A program made the translations under genes and the position numbers. DNA of 8,502 nt from Candidatus Zixiibacteriota bacterium (GTDB taxonomy: Bacteria > Zixibacteria > MSB-5A5 > JAABVY01): contig WJIM01000071.1 in assembly GCA_014730285.1 (NCBI GenBank), positions 1 through 8,502 on the forward strand. Reading direction: 5' to 3'. A model generated the notes under the pieces. That model ran no database searches. It was not told where the DNA came from and was given only the letters and a program-made list of their open reading frames with translations. Each line of letters opens with the position of its first letter. Positions within the stretch are counted from its first letter, which is position 1. This document shows, piece by piece, positions 6,076-8,502 of this stretch.

Positions 6076-7382
6076 TGCCGCTGCCGCTGGTAGCAATAAT
6101 AGGCCGCCCCAATGTGGGCAAGTCGACCATGTTCAACCGTATCCTGGGCGACCGTCTGGCGATCACCGAGGATATCCCCGGCGTAACCCGTGACCGTATT
6201 TACGGCCTCGCTGAATGGTCCGGGCGGGAGTTCAATCTGATCGACACCGGCGGATTTATACCCTCCTCGGTGGATGTAATCGAGACCATGGTTCGAGAAC
6301 AGGCCGAGGTGGCAATCGAGGAGGCGGATTTGATCCTGTTCGTGGTTGATGCCAAGGTCGGCCCGACCGATCTCGATATCGAAATTGCGCGTCTGCTACT
6401 AAAACGCAAACGTCCGGTGCTCCTGATTGCCAACAAAACCGACAATGAAAATATTGCTGCGGAAAAATATGAGTTCATGAAGCTGGGCCTCGGGGAGCCG
6501 ATTTGTGTGTCTTCAACTAACGGCCTTAACTACGGAGACTTTCTGGATGATGTAATCGCGCGCCTGCCGCAAAGAGAACCGGAGCCTGAAACCGATGCTC
6601 TCAAGGTCGCCATACTCGGCCGACCCAATGTCGGGAAGTCGTCGATGGTAAACTTTTTGGCGGGCAAGGCGCGTCAAATCGTAACCGATATCCCCGGCAC
6701 GACCCGCGATGCCATCGACCTGAAAATAAAGACCAACGGCAAGGAGTATGTTCTAATCGATACAGCCGGTCTCAGGCGTAAATCGCGAATCAAGGAAAAC
6801 CTTGAATTTTTTATGAGCCTGCGTACGGTCAAGGCTCTGGAAAGAGCGGATGTGTCCGCGCTTTTGATAGAGGGGCATACAGGTCTTGTCAAGCAGGATA
6901 TCCAGATCATCGAGGAGATCGCACGTTTCAGAAAGCCGATGATTATCTGCGTGAACAAATGGGATCTGGTGGAAAAAGATGATAACACGGCCGCCCGGTT
7001 CAAAGCCGAGTTCAAGCAAAAACTGCCGACCCTGAGTTATATGCCCTTGATGTTTATGTCCGCTGTTGGCGGCAAACGTGTCAAGACCGTCTTCGAGCGG
7101 CTGGAATATGTTTACGCTGAATTTACCAAACGAATACAGACCTCGGTGTTGAACGAGTTTCTGGTAGAGGCTTTCAACAAGCGTCATCCCGCAGCGGTGC
7201 GCGGAAAATATATCAAGCTGTTCTACATGACCCAGGCCGAGACTGCACCGCCCCGCTTTATCATATTTTCCAATTATCCAAAATTCCTCAAGGAAGAATA
7301 CAAGCGTTATCTCGAAAACCGTCTGCGGGATAAATTCGGCTTCGAGGGAGTACCCCTAACGATCAATTTCAAGAAAAGATAA
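6075..7382 (+). CDS. der: Ribosome assembly GTPase Der (EngA)
   Basis: Der is an essential GTPase with two tandem G domains that helps mature the 50S ribosomal subunit. The 435-residue length is typical. G domain 1 shows GRPNVGKS (10-17), DTGG (57-60) and NKTD (120-123). G domain 2 shows GRPNVGKS (182-189), DTAG (229-232), NKWD (294-297) and SA (329-330). A KH-like C-terminal domain (about 350-435) holds GKYIKLFYMTQAETAPPRFIIF. The first domain's G5 reads SSTNG rather than the common SA-G, a mild variation. The start ATG overlaps the DUF512 stop by one base and has AGGAGA at 6061-6066, 8 nt upstream. RlmN follows after 1 nt, so the three genes form one transcript. Confidence 0.98.
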   Translation: MPLPLVAIIGRPNVGKSTMFNRILGDRLAITEDIPGVTRDRIYGLAEWSGREFNLIDTGGFIPSSVDVIETMVREQAEVAIEEADLILFVVDAKVGPTDLDIEIARLLLKRKRPVLLIANKTDNENIAAEKYEFMKLGLGEPICVSSTNGLNYGDFLDDVIARLPQREPEPETDALKVAILGRPNVGKSSMVNFLAGKARQIVTDIPGTTRDAIDLKIKTNGKEYVLIDTAGLRRKSRIKENLEFFMSLRTVKALERADVSALLIEGHTGLVKQDIQIIEEIARFRKPMIICVNKWDLVEKDDNTAARFKAEFKQKLPTLSYMPLMFMSAVGGKRVKTVFERLEYVYAEFTKRIQTSVLNEFLVEAFNKRHPAAVRGKYIKLFYMTQAETAPPRFIIFSNYPKFLKEEYKRYLENRLRDKFGFEGVPLTINFKKR

Positions 7383-7383
7383 T

Positions 7384-8424
7384 ATGTCTGATAAAACCAA
7401 TCTCTACGGCCTGACATACCAGGAACTTGAGGATCTGATGGTGTCGCTGGGATACAAAAAATATTCCGGACGGCAGATATTTCAATGGATGTACCAGAAG
7501 AAGGTTTTCGACTTCGGGCAGATGACCAACCTTTCCAAGAAGCTGCGTGCTGAGCTTGAAGAGAATTATTCAATCGCACTTCCTCGCGTTCTTCAGGCCA
7601 AAGTCTCCGAGGATCAGACGGTGAAATATCTGTTTGAGCTTTTCGACGGCAGCCTGATCGAGGCGGTAAAAATCCCCGACGATCCGCGTTTGACTCTTTG
7701 TATGTCCTCGCAGGTCGGATGTCCGCTTGGCTGCAAGTTCTGCAAAACCGCCCAGATTGGTTTCAAGCGCAACCTTGAGGTGGGGGAGATACTATCGCAA
7801 CTGGCGCTGGTGCAGATGATGCTCAAGCCGGAGGAACGTATTACTAATCTGGTTTTCATGGGTATGGGAGAGCCGTTTCTGAATTATGATAATGTCAAAG
7901 CCGCTATCGAAACAATCATGTCGGTGCTGGCATTCGGAATCGGTCACAGCAAAATCACTCTCTCCACGGCGGGACATGTGCCGGGGATATACCGTATGAC
8001 CGATGACGGTCTCAAGGTCAGGCTGGCGGTATCGTTGAACTCGGCCGATCCCGAGGTACGCCGCAGGCTGATGCCAATAACGAAAAAGTATTCGCTGGAT
8101 GAATTGAGAAAGGCCCTGATCTATCATACTTCGCAGGCCGGTAGAAGGGTAACATTCGAGTATTTGCTGATCTCCGGTATTACGGACACAATTGCCTCGG
8201 CTAAAAAGCTGGTGAAGTTTGTGGACGGTATACCATGCAAGATCAACCTGATCAATTATAATCCTTCCGAGGGACTTCCTGGAGAATTTAAGCCCTCGAA
8301 TGAGAATGATCTGTTCAAATTCCGGGACTATCTTTACCCGCGGACACCAGCGGTAACGGTGCGCGCCTCCAAAGGTATCGACATTAAAGCGGCATGTGGT
8401 CAGCTTGCCGCGAAACACCAATAA
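7384..8424 (+). CDS. rlmN: Dual-specificity 23S rRNA/tRNA adenine-C2 methyltransferase RlmN
   Basis: RlmN is a radical SAM enzyme that methylates C2 of A2503 in 23S rRNA and A37 in some tRNAs. This 346-residue protein has an N-terminal helical RNA-binding region (about 1-95), the 4Fe-4S cysteines C113, C117 and C120 in CPLGCKFC, and both extra catalytic cysteines: C106 in LTLCMSSQVGC (matching E. coli Cys118) and methyl-carrying C338 in AACGQL (matching Cys355). GMGEPFLNYDNV, STAGHVPGI and RLAVSLNSADPEVR are typical of the family. KFCKTAQIGFKRNL fits RlmN; the resistance enzyme Cfr is a close relative, but the neighbourhood and sequence support RlmN. The start lies 1 nt after the der stop with only a weak ribosome-binding site, so translation is likely coupled. 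No terminator is seen before the next promoter. Confidence 0.97.
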   Translation: MSDKTNLYGLTYQELEDLMVSLGYKKYSGRQIFQWMYQKKVFDFGQMTNLSKKLRAELEENYSIALPRVLQAKVSEDQTVKYLFELFDGSLIEAVKIPDDPRLTLCMSSQVGCPLGCKFCKTAQIGFKRNLEVGEILSQLALVQMMLKPEERITNLVFMGMGEPFLNYDNVKAAIETIMSVLAFGIGHSKITLSTAGHVPGIYRMTDDGLKVRLAVSLNSADPEVRRRLMPITKKYSLDELRKALIYHTSQAGRRVTFEYLLISGITDTIASAKKLVKFVDGIPCKINLINYNPSEGLPGEFKPSNENDLFKFRDYLYPRTPAVTVRASKGIDIKAACGQLAAKHQ

Positions 8425-8435
8425 ATTGTTTTTGC

Positions 8436-8463
8436 TTGACACTCGATAATCGAAGCATATTTT
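8436..8463 (+). promoter_or_regulatory. Sigma-70-type promoter reading out of the window
   Basis: TTGACA (8436-8441), a 16-nt spacer, then TATTTT (8458-8463). It begins 12 nt after the RlmN stop codon and points right, so its gene lies beyond base 8502. The 12 bases TTTTGCTTGACA ending in the -35 are identical to those of the tRNA-Gly promoter. The remaining bases to 8502 show no start codon with a clear ribosome-binding site. Confidence 0.6.
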
Positions 8464-8502
8464 AGCTTACAAGACATATAGCCGGTGCATTCAGCCTAAC
8501 AG

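Noticed and set aside
7384..8424. Cfr-type antibiotic resistance methyltransferase
   Set aside because: The sequence motifs, the length and the position after der fit housekeeping RlmN.
7792..8442. Antisense reading frame of 216 codons opposite rlmN
   Set aside because: It mirrors a highly conserved gene and shows no family motifs, so it is a shadow of rlmN codon use.

Overview
The window reads as chromosome of a flagellated bacterium with mid-range GC. Evidence for motility is a near-perfect flagellar sigma-28 (FliA-type) promoter plus chemotaxis-like and FapA/DUF342 genes. Gene content (a PDZ-radical SAM DUF512 protein beside der, single-domain receivers, FapA) suggests a Gram-negative, possibly uncultivated lineage (Zixibacteria/FCB-like or deltaproteobacterial). 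That placement is inference and is weak. All genes lie on the + strand in three tight blocks.

Block 1 (left edge to 1717) is a signalling cassette: the 3' part of a GAF-domain histidine kinase whose ATP-binding half looks eroded, a stand-alone receiver protein with all key residues, and a small all-helical protein of unknown function. The stops and starts nearly touch or overlap, so translation is probably coupled.

Block 2 (1811 to 4485, with terminator-like sequence to about 4563) begins with a sigma-28 promoter (TAAGCTTA-N11-GCCGATAA). It reads into a stand-alone CheB-methylesterase-like protein that keeps the Ser and Asp of the catalytic triad but has Gln where His is expected, then a second complete single-domain receiver, then a FapA/DUF342 protein with a central beta-helix and a coiled coil. 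Two decayed signalling enzymes next to two intact receivers, with one operon under flagellar control, suggest a non-canonical motility-control module. This is the most interesting part of the window.

The spacer at 4486-4694 holds an AT-rich palindrome and a compact nested inverted repeat (4532-4599). The repeat consists of two hairpins in opposite orientation whose stems differ by a compensatory base-pair change, like a REP doublet. The left hairpin is followed by a T-rich tract and can serve as terminator for block 2.

Block 3 (4653 to 8424) is a translation and ribosome operon: a sigma-70-type promoter, tRNA-Gly(CCC), a PDZ-radical SAM protein (DUF512), the ribosome-assembly GTPase Der and the 23S rRNA/tRNA methyltransferase RlmN. 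No terminator is visible between the tRNA and the first coding gene, 18 nt away. The last 78 bases contain another promoter that shares a 12-base -35 block with the tRNA promoter and points out of the window.
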